In this document: positions 11,018-20,942 of the stretch, in pieces
Layout: each line of letters begins with the position of its first letter
Position numbering within the stretch: the stretch's first letter is position 1
Source: Dermacentor variabilis
Taxonomy: Eukaryota; Arthropoda; Arachnida; Ixodida; Ixodidae
Assembly (NCBI RefSeq): GCF_050947875.1
Contig: NC_134573.1
Span: 31,208,115 to 31,272,114 of the forward strand
Direction of reading: 5' to 3'
DNA length: 64,000 nucleotides
Made by a program: the position numbers and the translations under genes
Notes under the pieces: model-generated
What the model was told of the DNA's origin: nothing
The model's input: only the letters and a program-made list of their open reading frames with translations
The model's database searches: none

Positions 11018-12742
11018 CTATAGTACTTTCGCTGTCGGTCAGCTCTCTCTCTTTAGGCCTGCGTGCAGGAGTTCCTGGGCTGGCACATTTTCGTTTGTTC
11101 GGTCCTTCTTTCGTGGCATGAGAAGAAGAGTCCTCTATCTGTCGTTTGAGCCTGTACAGCTCTGCGAAAAGAAGTTGGACTTGTCGGGCTATGGTATCCA
11201 GTTTATCCTCTTTTCCTGTCACCTGTGTGTTCGCGTTCTTGGTTTCTCCTGGCTTGGCTTTGTTGGTGTGGGGCTCATTTTTTTGTTTCAAATCAGCTAG
11301 CTCCCTTCGAATTTCTGCAAGGCTGCCCTTTAAAATTCTGTTCTCCTCTAAGATTTTTTGATAGGCTGGACTCTGAGTTACTGGATCGGCAGTGGGAGAC
11401 ACTATTCGCGCCCAGCTGACCTGTTGTGTGGCGGTGGCCGCCGTCTGATGTTTAGCCTGCGGAGCCGTCTCCTGTTAGGGGGCTAGAGGCTTGACATTGC
11501 GTGCCCGGGATGTTGACCTAGATCTCTGACGACTCCGCCACCTGGTACGCGATCTCGATCTGTATCTCGATGTTCCTGCTTGCCTGAGTTTGGAGGGGTC
11601 CCCTCTTGCCGTTGAGGGAGCTCCGGAAAATCACTGAGCTCCAATTCTTCGTCTTCTGTTGCAAACCAACGGGGTCGGTGTTGTTGGGCAGCTCTGTGCG
11701 CTCCGCTTCTCGGTCGGCCTTGTGGTCGTGTTTGCTTCAGGCGTTTTTTCCAGCTTCGGTCGCCCGTGAGGTGCTGCCCCCCGCACGCGGCACATTGCGG
11801 TGAGCACTCGTGTCCGTCTTCGGGCTCGAGCGCCCCACATATTCCACACACTTTTGTGTCCGGTTGCGGGTAAACGTCCGTGCGGTGGCCGACGCTGTGA
11901 CAAATCCTGCAAACCTGCACCGAGTTGCGGTACGGATGACACGCCATTTCCCCACCGCAACAGTAGACGAACCGCGGTAGGACCGTGCCGAGGAATGTGA
12001 TGACTGCGCACTTCGAGTCCCCAAGCATTCTTGTCTGGATTATCTCGATGCCCTCGGTACGGACTCGGAGGTTTGCCTTGATCGTCTCTCCGGGCGTGTG
12101 CGGCGGGAGTCCATGAATGACACCTCTGACGGTGCCTTCTCCTGTGGCAGCGTACGCATTGAACACGTGCGTCTTGCCATTGAATGTGAGAGCTGTGATC
12201 TTGCGTAGCAGATTAGCTGTCTCTTCCTCAGACGTCGTGACTATTTCTATGTTTGAGCCCTGTTTTATGCGCAGTATAAAATGCTCACCCTTTACTTTGT
12301 TGTGGCAGGCCATGATCACTGCTTCTGCGAGCATCGGACTGGTTAGACTTTTCAACGGCAGTCCTTGGTGCGGGCGGAGAATGATCTTGAAGTCACCCCG
12401 CGGCAGTGGTGGTAACTTGTTTCGTCGCACCCTGCGTCGGCTGATGGGGGGTGAGTTCTGTTCCTTCTGCGAAGTCTCGTTCCGTTTCGCCTGCAGGCGT
12501 TCCTTCGCTTGCTGCCGTTTTTGGCGGAGCGTTAGCACCGTCTGCCATCCCTCTTCGTCGGGTTCTCTCGGAAACCGCCGCAGGTCTTTAGCGTCCGTGA
12601 GAAGCGTTGTATTAGTTTAATCTTTGCGAAGAGTTAAGGCTTCGGAAACATCCATGCCGTCTTCCTCCGTACCGGGTTTCGCTTGGGACGGCGCGCCATA
12701 CGAGGCGCCCGCCGCAACAGAACCGATTTCTTGAGACGCCAT
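11010..12742 (-). pseudogene. LINE ORF1 (gag-like, CCHC knuckles), broken
   Basis: A nucleic-acid-binding ORF1 of the I-like LINE. The best start is the ATG at 12742 (MASQEIGS...). The frame meets an in-frame TAA at 12617-12619, then runs through EEGWQTVLTLRQKRQQ to a cysteine-rich block (CRICHSVGHRTDVYP, CGICGALEPEDGHEC, CAACGGQHLTGD) and stops at 11483. The natural C-terminus, QQVSWARIVSPTA followed by a leucine-rich coiled coil (ILEENRILKGSLAEIRREL), lies in another frame at 11010-11450. There is therefore one nonsense change and one frameshift near 11450-11490. The second knuckle has YP where a Cys is expected. It overlaps the ORF2 start. Because ORF1 is broken, this copy would need ORF1 protein from another copy. 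Confidence 0.78.
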
Positions 12743-13041
12743 ATGCATCGGTGTCTTGTGCCAGACGCTGCACCAACGCGACGCGGCGGCCGCCACCGCG
12801 CCTTAGCTCTGATGCATGCTCGCTCCCACGCCGCGTACCTGGTAGCTTCTTGAAATTGTGGAGCCGCCGGAAACGGGCCTAGGTCCAAGAGGATGGTGTC
12901 CCTGGGTTCCGTAGACGTTCACGGTTCTGATGATACACAATTTCGGTCGGTTACTGGAACTGCAACCAACGAAAAACATGGATATTGCGGAGCTCGAAGC
13001 GAGTGCTGCTGCACACCTCGACGCCGCCTATCGGTCCTCCC
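12743..13041 (-). other. 5' UTR of the I-like LINE
   Basis: About 300 bp from the 5' edge of the element (next to the GGCTATTCAGA duplication at 13042) to the proposed ORF1 start. It is GC-rich and has no TATA box, as expected if, like other I-clade LINEs, it carries an internal promoter. That role is inferred from the family. Confidence 0.5.
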
Positions 13042-13258
13042 GGCTATTCAGAAAAAAACTCAGTTTTGTTCGGCATATTAATGCATCTCTAACGCTTACA
13101 CGTCACTTTGACGTGGTGAGTTCTCGTTCTTGTCACTTTGACGTGGTGAGGCAGGTCAAGCGGGTGTGGTTCAACAAAGGTTTTGACCAATGGCGGAGGC
13201 CTGACTGCCGAATTGGAATAGAAAAGTTTGGGATAGGTTTACGTTATAGCACTCATGG

Positions 13259-13399
13259 TTTTCAATAGCACGGTGCTGTGTGGGTGACACGCGATAAGGT
13301 CGCTGGCGCAGCGGAGCGTAGGCGCCCGTATGGATCTCGTCATAGAGAGTCGATGTCCGATCTGAAGTCGCTTGTTGACAATATAATGTAGACGAGTAC
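13259..13399 (-). pseudogene. E1 pol segment upstream of the R1 insertion
   Basis: On the minus strand the frame reads [19 protein letters not shown] followed by HRAIEN. This matches [20 protein letters not shown] and RRVIN just before the RT core of E2. It then runs into R1 sequence, and the next codons (QVSYMLQRG) are at 4128. Upstream, the segment passes within about 60 bp into the LTR, so gag and protease are deleted in E1. Confidence 0.75.
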
Positions 13400-13541
13400 T
13401 TGCGTTGCATATGCAAGGCGGTTTAATAAACCAGCTAGGACGTTGCACGATACACAGGCAGGTCTGTTTATCAACCGTCGGACACGGAGCGCGCGAGATC
13501 TGTTCTCAAGTGAGGCGTTGAGGATGCGCTGTCTTCGCTAA
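13400..13541 (-). repeat. 5' LTR of degenerate gypsy element E1 (approximate ends)
   Basis: This matches the block at 1420-1546 (shared TTTAATAAACC or TTTAATTAAC, ACGTTGCAC and GAGGCGTTGA segments) and ends in CTTCGCTA, like the E2 LTR end CTTCGCTACA. It is the upstream LTR on the minus strand. Divergence from its partner is high, so E1 is old. Confidence 0.55.
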
Positions 13542-15270
13542 AATTTATGTAATTATTTATTTATTATTCACAACAGCAACGGCAGCTTCCTTACACAGAT
13601 ACGTCACGAAAAATACGCACTGCATCATACAGATTCGTTTCAATACCATTTATAGGTAGCATATTCATTGAATATAATCACATTTAAACCACATTTTCAT
13701 ACAAGATACTCACGATGTCACTATTACCGAAACGTAGATAAAAGAACGCTGCATATAAGCAGTGCGGTTTAAAACTCTGCAAGAAAAACTTCCTTACATT
13801 GTTTTTACATCTCATTGGCCAAGTGCCCCATTCTAGTATATGCAGTATATAACGGTACTGGTTTAGAGGGTTTAGGTATGTCAGAGGACAGTAACTGAGC
13901 ACCGTAATTACAAGGCGTTCTCACCTTAGATGTTTCCTTAGTTTCTTGAAGCCAGTTTAATGCCGCATAACTTTTAAAACAGAGTCTTGCTTGTGCGGTT
14001 CTGACGTGGAATTCTTATGGATAATTAGTACTTATATACAGTTGCTTTTTTGGTAAGATCTGATCTTATTGCTTTTGAAATAAGGAATAATATTTTAATA
14101 CAGTTGAAGATTGCCACTGGCTCGTATCACATCATTCTGTAGGGTAAACAAAAACAGGTTTGCTTACGTCGGTCAGTAACGACATGAACAAGGAGTATGT
14201 TTGGCGTCAATGGACCAGTGCTTAATAAATTTGGCGTTTAGCAGTTAAAGAAAGAGAATGTCTGAATCAATTTAGTGGCATTGGTTAGTGGTATTGAGAA
14301 AACTAAGGATTAAGTTGGGTGTGAAAGAAACTCGTTTTGCGGTGAATAGCAAACAGTTCGTTTTACCTATTTTTGGTGAAAATTTGTTTGCTAATAGCAC
14401 TTTGTTTACTTTCTCCAACCATGCATTGACTATATTATTCAATTTACGTAAATCGACATCTGCAAAAAAGGTGTTTGTGTAGTCTGCGTATAAAATCATA
14501 TTGGTGCGACTTGAAATGTTTACAATATTGTGTATGTAAAGTAGGAATAGAACTGGTCCAAAAACAGACCGTTTGGGACACCATGCTTAGTTATTTTTCG
14601 GTTTCGATAGTAATCTATTTACTGCTATATATTGTAATCTAGAAGTTAGGTGACTTTTGTTTAATCTCCAGGCTATAATTCGAATGCCGTAGGAAGGAAC
14701 TTTCCGCAAGAGGAGGTCATGCTGTACGCAGTCAAGCTACTTCCTGAAGTCCAAAAATATTCAAAGGGTATAAATATTTTTCGGAGGCAGTATGGTGTAA
14801 TTTTTTACTTGTTGTACTTGAAGTCATATTGCTCTTTTGCAATCGTATTTTCTGATGTTAACCTGTAAATATCTTATTTTCTGAAAATTTTTAAAGACCG
14901 AAGATCAGCCTGCAATCCTTCAGATCATCAAATGACCCTCCTGCCTTCGCTACAGTTACATTGGCTAACTTAATTTTCTCGGGAAACACGACTGTTCTAA
15001 GTATTAGGTCACATATGTGCGTTAGACGTGTAAGCACATAATAAATGACAGCCTTTAGCGGCTTCGCTGCAACGCCACCTGTTCCACCAGCGCACCTTTT
15101 CCTTAAAGATGGCATTAGGTCATGCACGTCATGCGGGTCATTGGGAGAAAGCAATATACTTGATGAACAATGTGTAGCTCTATAGCTTTCACACAGAACT
15201 TGTGTGTTGTCATTCAAGCAAGAGCCTGCGGTAGGAGTATTTGCTAAACCTGTCTGTGATGTCATTGCCG
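13542..15270 (-). pseudogene. Dead CR1/Jockey-like LINE fragment
   Basis: The minus-strand frame 14891-15265 gives VAAKPLKAVIYYVLTRLTHICDLIL and FPEKIKLANVTV, the segment before RT block 1 of CR1/Jockey-like LINEs. The frame 14272-14499 gives MILYADYTNTFF, where the catalytic YADD has become YADY. The region 14770-14890 seems to lack the RT palm segment. AT-rich sequence 13550-14270 would be the 3' UTR, ending in an AATAAAT-rich tail at 13545-13570. Multiple frameshifts are present. It is not the same copy as the LINE at 4633-7295, though it may be of the same broad clade. Confidence 0.7.
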
Positions 15271-17093
15271 GTCAAAGCAGGCTTCTGAAGTAAAATCGTC
15301 TCGGTCGAGTGCTTTATATTTCTCATTTCATTTATTGCTTCCCATTGAAGGTGAAAATCGCCCGCGTAATCAAGGAACTTGTGTCTGCAGTAAGTTCAGT
15401 TAACACTTTTGATGTCTTAGCTTGTGGCGCGCTATTTCTTTATTTTTTGTATACGCGCAGTACCATCTTGTTATTGAAATTTAAGAATACTTGGAATAGA
15501 TTATTGCCGTAATTCATTCTCATACAATTCAGTGCTTATCCCGGTCTTTGCAGGTTTCTTTATTTTAATGGTTGTTGCGGGATAAAGTTCTTGCTCGGGT
15601 GCGACTGTACGTCTGTTCCTGGCGCACCGATTCTTTTCGACTTAATGCGCGCTGTTCACGTTTCACCTTCTTCCCCGTCACATTGGCCACCCCCCCACGT
15701 CGAGACAAGCCTCGAAAAAAATGTATTGCTTCTTAGCCGTTTTACTACCGCTTTTTCGCATCAGGGTACGGCCTTGTTAAGCCTAATGCATGACCATGGC
15801 GGCATCCAGGGCGCAGCCCAGGGCATCAAAGCTACCGCCATCTGCCGACCGTGAACCACAACACCCGGGACAATCAGCTTTGACGGCGCCGGCCCAAGAC
15901 TGCAGTGAAGACGCGGCTGCGTAATGCGCCGAAGGCGTTCCATGAGCGTAGACCACCGGAGCGTAAACCACGCTCTGCTGGAACCTGTGAACAACACCGC
16001 GAGCACGCTACCGCTGACCAACGACATAGACGCGCACAATAAAAACGAAAGAACAGACTTAAACTGAGCGAAAGCAGCCACAACCGCCACCGTCGTGACA
16101 GGGGCTGCTCTTCGAGAGCGTCGACGACGGCTATCGCGGTATGGAAACGTACGCGGCACGACGCTTTTGTTTCATCTTTCTACGAAGAGCTGTACACGCC
16201 GTCCCACCACGAAGACGACATGTAAACGCACTCAGCGCGGACATTCTCAGGCCGATAATATGATGTGACAACGCCGCTACAAATAGAGTCTGTTCTGCCC
16301 GCGTATCAAGAATAGTTTTCCTGCGCATTCTTAGCTGAGAAACAAGAGAAGCCGAGACGCCGGAGTCTTCTCACCGGACGCGTTCGGCGATGGCGGCGAC
16401 AGACGGTCGCGGAAAGCACAACAGCGTAAGCGAAACAAAACATGGCCAGATAAGTAAACACCGCCAGACACTTTGGTGCTAGTCGTGAAACAACGGTTCA
16501 ACGTGGTGCTAAAGACTACCAAGCCGGCACCGCCACCGCAACTTCGCGACAGCTATATCCGCTGTCACCAACACAATACCTTTGACGTACCATACTTTGC
16601 CATTGCGATACCTTTGCTATTGCGAACGATGTTGCAAACAATTTCTTGAACGCTACGCACTGTCAATACAAATAAAATATGTATTTTTCTTTTCATAAAA
16701 GAGTACACTCGTATGTCCGAAGAAGTGTGTCCGAAATAACTGGTATCAATGCTTCCATGTATTTTGCCTGTTTAATAAGCAAAGAAACTATCACACTAAC
16801 TTTAAAGCTATATCAGTTCAAAACCAGCAATGCACTGGATGCCGCTGATATGAAAAACGTATAGGCCTGAAGTGAACAGATCGAGGACAAATATTTTGAT
16901 GAAACTTTGCCATTCAAGAACACTGTTTACATTTTCGTACATATGTAGCTATCAGGGGAAGATCTCAATGACCCTCTCCTTTGTTCCAATGCATTGCGTA
17001 GAAGCTGCTTTCACCAGTCGTGTATTGTAATTCCACCGAAAATATAGTCTCAAAAGAGAGCACATATCAAAAGCAGGAGTTCTGCAAAACATA
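15271..17093. other. No recognised gene; GC-rich stretch 15590-16570
   Basis: The flanks are AT-rich, but 15590-16570 is clearly richer in GC and CpG, with several short overlapping frames on the minus strand (for example 15761-16159, starting MPRTFPYRDS and containing a hydrophobic run). None shows a domain I recognise. It could be an old repeat or a promoter-type region. I assign no function. Confidence 0.35.
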
Positions 17094-18380
17094 CGAGGGC
17101 GAGTTGAACGAAAGTGAGCCAATGTTAATATATGACATATGGGCTAGTTTATTTAAAAGCAGTCTCCAAGAACATTTAGGCATTTGTTCTACTTAGTAGA
17201 GTCGCATCGTTTCTGTCTCATAAAACTCCTTCGGCTGCTGCGTCAAAAAGTCTGTAACTGATTCCTTTGCGCCATCTTCCGACACGAATCTGGTTTCCTT
17301 GAGGTGTCTTTTTTTTTAATTTGTCCAAAATGAGGCATTCGCAAGGCGACAGGTCTGGGCTGTATGGCGGATGTTGCACTGTTTCCCACTTGAACTTTAC
17401 TTGTTAGGTAATAACCACATCAGCGACGTGGGCACGGGCATTGTCGTGAAGCAAGATGAGCCTATTCCTCAATTTTCTACGTAGTTTTTTCTTGTTGCAA
17501 TGCGCAGCCAATCCGGCGTTTCACAATATCGGAAACGATTGATAGTTTCTCCAGCATTAGCAAATTCTATTAGTAATGGCCTCTGATGATCGAGAAAGAA
17601 AGTCAACAACACCTTTCCGGCGGAAATGACAGCCTTTGCTTTCTTTAGGGGTGTTGATTTCGAACGTTTCCACTGTAAGATTTGCTATCGTGTTTTAGGC
17701 TCGTAATATTGGCACCATGATATGTTCCTAGTCACAACTGCAGACAAGAAGTCGTCACCCACATTGTGATACCGGATCAGATGAGTCAAGGCAGCGCCGA
17801 ACTTCTCCGTCTTCTGGCGGTGGTTCAAAATCTTGGGAATCCATCGCGCACACTAGAGCCGATAACTGAAATGTTAATGAATTATGGTGCGAACCGAACC
17901 GTGACTTAAGTTCAGACGCTCTGCCAGTTTATCGATGATTATCCTCTGTTCTTATTTAATCAGCTCATCAACCTTTGCAATTGTGTTACGGGTGATTGCA
18001 CTATGGCTTTGGTTCCAATATTGCATTGTCTTTTCAACTTTCACTATCTTCTTTGAACCGTTTGCTCTAAAGCTTTACAGTGGCCAATGAAATTCAATGT
18101 TCAACGTGCACGGCAGCCATATGGCGACCAATTTATTTTTGGGAAACACATTCAGCTGTCGAAAACCTCGCTACACCATGTTGTTCAACTTTTGCAGTGT
18201 CCATTATGTCATGCAACCATCTTCAAACAAGTGTATCAAAGCATTAGGCTTTATCCTCAGACCTGCGTGTCGCTTTTGTAAATGAGAGATGCATGTGGTG
18301 TACGCGCGTGCTTTGCAGATAATGAACAGAACTATTATTGCGTGAAGTTGGTTGGCTCACTCCCATTTCACTCACCCTCG
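17094..18380 (-). mobile_element. Full-length mariner element, inactive
   Basis: The left end reads CGAGGGCGAGTTGAACGAAAGTGAGCC in pieces and the right end, reversed, CGAGGGTGAGTGAAATGGGAGTGAGCC. These are matching terminal inverted repeats of about 30 bp that start CGAGGG, as in mariner. Each is flanked by TA (17092-17093 and 18381-18382), the invariant mariner target duplication. The length of about 1287 bp equals the normal mariner size, so no large deletion has occurred. The inside carries a decayed transposase on the minus strand. Confidence 0.85.
17160..18290 (-). pseudogene. mariner transposase, decayed
   Basis: Minus-strand frames hold the N-terminal DNA-binding part (HMAAVHVEH, ISLATVKL, then TIAKVDELIK and LAERLNLSHGSVRTIIH, a helix-turn-helix). 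The catalytic part follows with ISAGKVLLTFFLDHQ and PLLIEFANAGETINRFRYCET. The second catalytic Asp is in LLHDNARAHVADVVIT, and a stop codon interrupts the chain just after it. The third residue lies 34 codons on, in PYSPDLSPCEC, where Glu stands in place of the Asp usual for mariner. Several stops and frameshifts are present. The motifs fit the irritans/mellifera side of mariner by memory, and a tree would be needed to place it. Confidence 0.85.
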
Positions 18381-18382
18381 TA

Positions 18383-20724
18383 AGTTAGAAATGCAAAGAT
18401 ACAGCTTGTTAAAGGGCCAAAAAGTGTCACTGGAAACAAAGTGCACTGCATGCATACGCAAAACCTCGCAATAAGATATTTAAATATACGTATAAGTCTC
18501 CAATGAATCTACGTATAGAAGAAAAAGTCGCGGTATATAATGCGTCAAACAAGGCAAATAAACATGTGGCGCAGTCACAAATTGACAGATCCTCGAACCC
18601 TAAGGCACGCCCCTCCTCCCACCACTCCCCCCAACGTATCGCACGCGACGGAAGGCAGCGCGCTTCCTCCCCGCTTTTCTCCCTTGCGCACACACGGCTG
18701 AGCCACCACCGTCGGCCTCAACCATGCCACCCCTCCCCACCTTTTCAGTTGTACATAGAGCTTGCGGAGCGCGCTGACGATGTTATCGCCCTTGTACTTT
18801 ATACGGAACATGAGGGCGACGGTGACGGCAGGAACGCGCTTGGAGTGTCCATTTAATTGCTATCGCAATAATTTTATAACATCCGGCAACTGAAATGACC
18901 CGTGGCCCATTACTTTCCGCAAAAGAAGAACTAAAAAAACCGACCTTTCACGACACGACCAAAAGTAATTGCTGCGCCGCAGCAATGACTTTATTTGTGT
19001 GTGTGGGGTGGGGGCGCCGAAATGAAAAAAGAACGCAAAAGAAAGCACGTTGCCCACAATTGAATGCCTACATTGGGCACCTAATGTGGCTACCGAATGG
19101 TATCTAAGACAACGTGAGACGTTTGGTCCACAGACATCCATACGCATACTGTTCGGTATCGTACTCAGGCGACAAGACTCCGGAGAGGTTGCGCTCAAGC
19201 GAACGCGTTCCAATACGTCTAGACCCCACAGTAAAGGCGGCGAGCGACCATTGTTTCTTTTTCTCATCTGCTAGCCAGAAGGCATCAAAAACTCTGCCAA
19301 GCGAAAATCCACTCGGCCGTGGATAAACGAACGCGAACCGAAGTGTGCTGCGTGGTGGTCGGGGCAACACGAGAAAAACGCATGCGCTCTGGCTGGTTCC
19401 AGCAGTCCGCGGGTAGGGATAACAAGAAAATTCAAGAGTCTCACTGTGTCCTCGCGAATAAAAGTCAAAGTAGAAAATAATAAGAACTTAGTTACCTTTT
19501 CTTAGATGGATGTCATGAGATGGATGCCTTGGCGCAGGTGAAGAGAATGTTAATAGTTTTTTCTGTGACATGACGGCACAAATGACCCGCCACAACGCTT
19601 CGTCTCATCGGACCGCGCTGCATGCTTTGTCAACTTGTCTGATAGTGTGTTAATTTGGCTTGTCTTGTATGTTCCGATGTGCGACATCAGAAAAATCGAC
19701 GCACCTATGGCGTCAAATGTTTATAGCGACATGAAACCCACATAGTTCGGAATTGAAAATCTAAAGCACGACATTAGAAATGCCGGTGCACCTTGCACAT
19801 CAAACGTTCATGAGAACTTTACACCCATAAAGTTTCAGAATTGAAATCCATGCGCTACGTAGGTTCCGTGACCTGCGCAAGATGCCTGAAGAGCCTGCTC
19901 GTCATCAAAACGACCTTGAAACTCAGTGCTCTGGCGGGGCTCCTTGCGTTACGTGACTCCAGGTGCGTGGGTCTTGCCGCGAAATCCAGCCTGAGTTCAC
20001 AATCTACGCGGTGAGATGTTTTTTCGGTCCTAAAAGAGACCATTCTCTGTAAAATCTAGAATGATTTCCGGGCCGGGGGTTGTATTGGTCGGCGGTGCAT
20101 GGACAGCCCGAAAAAATTCGGCAGGGACTGAAGCCCCATAAGACTTCAGGTAAGAGCTCACGCTCCACCTCAAGGCATGCACATCTCAGTCTTCAGGATG
20201 AGCAAAACCGAGCACAGTTGACATACGCACCGAATGACCGCCGATGTTGCGACCATGTGTGATTTCGACCTCGCACTGCAGTCTCTAGGAAATGCGTCAC
20301 GCGTCTGATTTAGGAATGGTGGATGAAACACTGCTCATTCTTCAATGAAAGGACTGGTCTGCATAAAGTTCAGTACTCGTTCAAGGCTATAACATGTCAG
20401 TGGTAATTCAAACGTCTTGTTAAAAACTGGGTAGCCTGTCAGCCAGCTCTAAAGTGAAGCCGCGAAGATGTTTCTCCCGAACCGTCATGGCCCGTCATTT
20501 ACCGAAAACCGCCGGCAGTGACTGACAAGGACATCTAGGCCCCGTTCTCACTCTTCAAGCAGAAACCCGTACTTTCTTGCACCAGCGTGCGCAGCGCACA
20601 AGGCCATGACGCCATGACGTCAGCGACCCTGCGGAATTTCGAATACGCGAAGAGGCAACTTCACGGTGAGATGACATTAACGCAGTGTGGATCAACGGTG
20701 AAACTCCAGCAGGATCAGCAGGAT
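18383..20724. other. No recognised gene; GC-rich repeat-like block at 18560-18880
   Basis: The block 18560-18880 is GC-rich and ends in GTCCATTTAATTGCTATCGCAATAA. I recall such an ending from dispersed tick repeats, but I cannot confirm it here because no second copy lies in the window. The rest (18900-20720) has only short frames without domains. A twofold degenerate duplication at 19682-19860 is listed separately. Confidence 0.3.
19682..19860. repeat. Two-unit degenerate direct repeat, about 85-bp period
   Basis: Unit 1 contains CCTATGGCGTCAAATG, ATGAAACCCACATA and GAATTGAAAATC. Unit 2 contains CCTTGCACATCAAACG, TTTACACCCATAAA and GAATTGAAATCC in the same order. The pattern is an old tandem duplication with no coding role visible. 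Confidence 0.5.
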
Positions 20725-20729
20725 GAAAG

Positions 20730-20885
20730 TGTGAGTGGTAGGGAGCCAGGGAACAAAGTGTGTTTATTATCAGACAAGGGGCTGCTTATATACAAATATG
20801 AGTACAAATATGACAAATACAAATATGAGCATGCGCACTTAGTACCGTAAGGGCACGTGTTAACATGATAGCGCGCATGCTTACA
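20730..20885 (-). repeat. 3' LTR of retrotransposon A (156 bp)
   Basis: On the minus strand it runs from TGTAAGCATGCGCGC to CACTCACA. It matches the split right LTR (CAGGGAACAAAGTGTG and ATTATCAGACAAGGGGCTGC are shared). It contains AATAAACACAC on the minus strand, a likely polyadenylation signal, and TATATAAGC as a possible TATA region. The GAAAG duplication lies directly to the left. Confidence 0.85.
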
Positions 20886-20900
20886 TCTTCCTTCTTTTCG
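20886..20900 (-). promoter_or_regulatory. Polypurine tract of retrotransposon A
   Basis: On the minus strand it reads CGAAAAGAAGGAAGA directly before the LTR start TGTAAG. This is the expected position and composition of the plus-strand DNA primer of an LTR retrotransposon. Confidence 0.75.
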
Positions 20901-20942
20901 AAGGGAAAACAAAAAGGAAAAAAGAAGATTACAAATTCGCAT

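Larger units (their letters stand above)
7404..13041 (-). mobile_element. Full-length I-clade-like LINE with RNase H
   Basis: A 5.6-kb element on the minus strand with 5' UTR, ORF1, ORF2 and a 3' tail ending in a CT/GA run. The 11-bp sequence GGCTATTCAGA is found at both 7393-7403 and 13042-13052. The empty site is visible in the other R1 copy near 265-275 (GCGGCTATTCCGA), so this is a genuine target-site duplication and the element is complete. ORF1 and ORF2 overlap by 8 bp in an ATGGCTAA arrangement at 11010-11017. Endonuclease plus RT plus RNase H in one frame places it in the I superfamily. It sits inside R1, about 110 bp from the other LINE. Confidence 0.88.
4134..13258. mobile_element. 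R1 inverted-repeat element inserted in E1, itself split by two LINEs
   Basis: The left end (4134 on) reads ATTCTATGACGTAAAACTATTCC. The reverse complement of the right end (about 13205-13258) reads GCTATAACGTAAACCTATCCC followed by ACTTTTCTATTCC, so the ends form an imperfect terminal inverted repeat of about 40 bp. Without its inserts (4633-7295 and 7404-13041) the element is about 0.8 kb (4134-4632, 7300-7392, 13042-13258). It lies exactly between codons of the E1 RT gene. It has no coding capacity, so it is most likely a non-autonomous DNA transposon. The superfamily is unknown because no target duplication can be fixed. A second, partial copy is at 1-651. Confidence 0.6.

Noticed and set aside
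12634..12888. 84-codon minus-strand frame upstream of ORF1 as a separate protein
   Set aside because: It overlaps the better-supported ORF1 start at 12742 in another frame and has no motif.
13400..13541. Solo LTR unrelated to the element at 1.4-4.1 kb
   Set aside because: It is directly joined to pol codons ([10 protein letters not shown]) that are missing from E1, so it is the other end of the same element.
15761..16159. Minus-strand frame of 132 codons with a hydrophobic run, possible secreted protein
   Set aside because: No domain, no plausible splice pattern, and overlapping frames of similar length on both strands point to GC-rich background.
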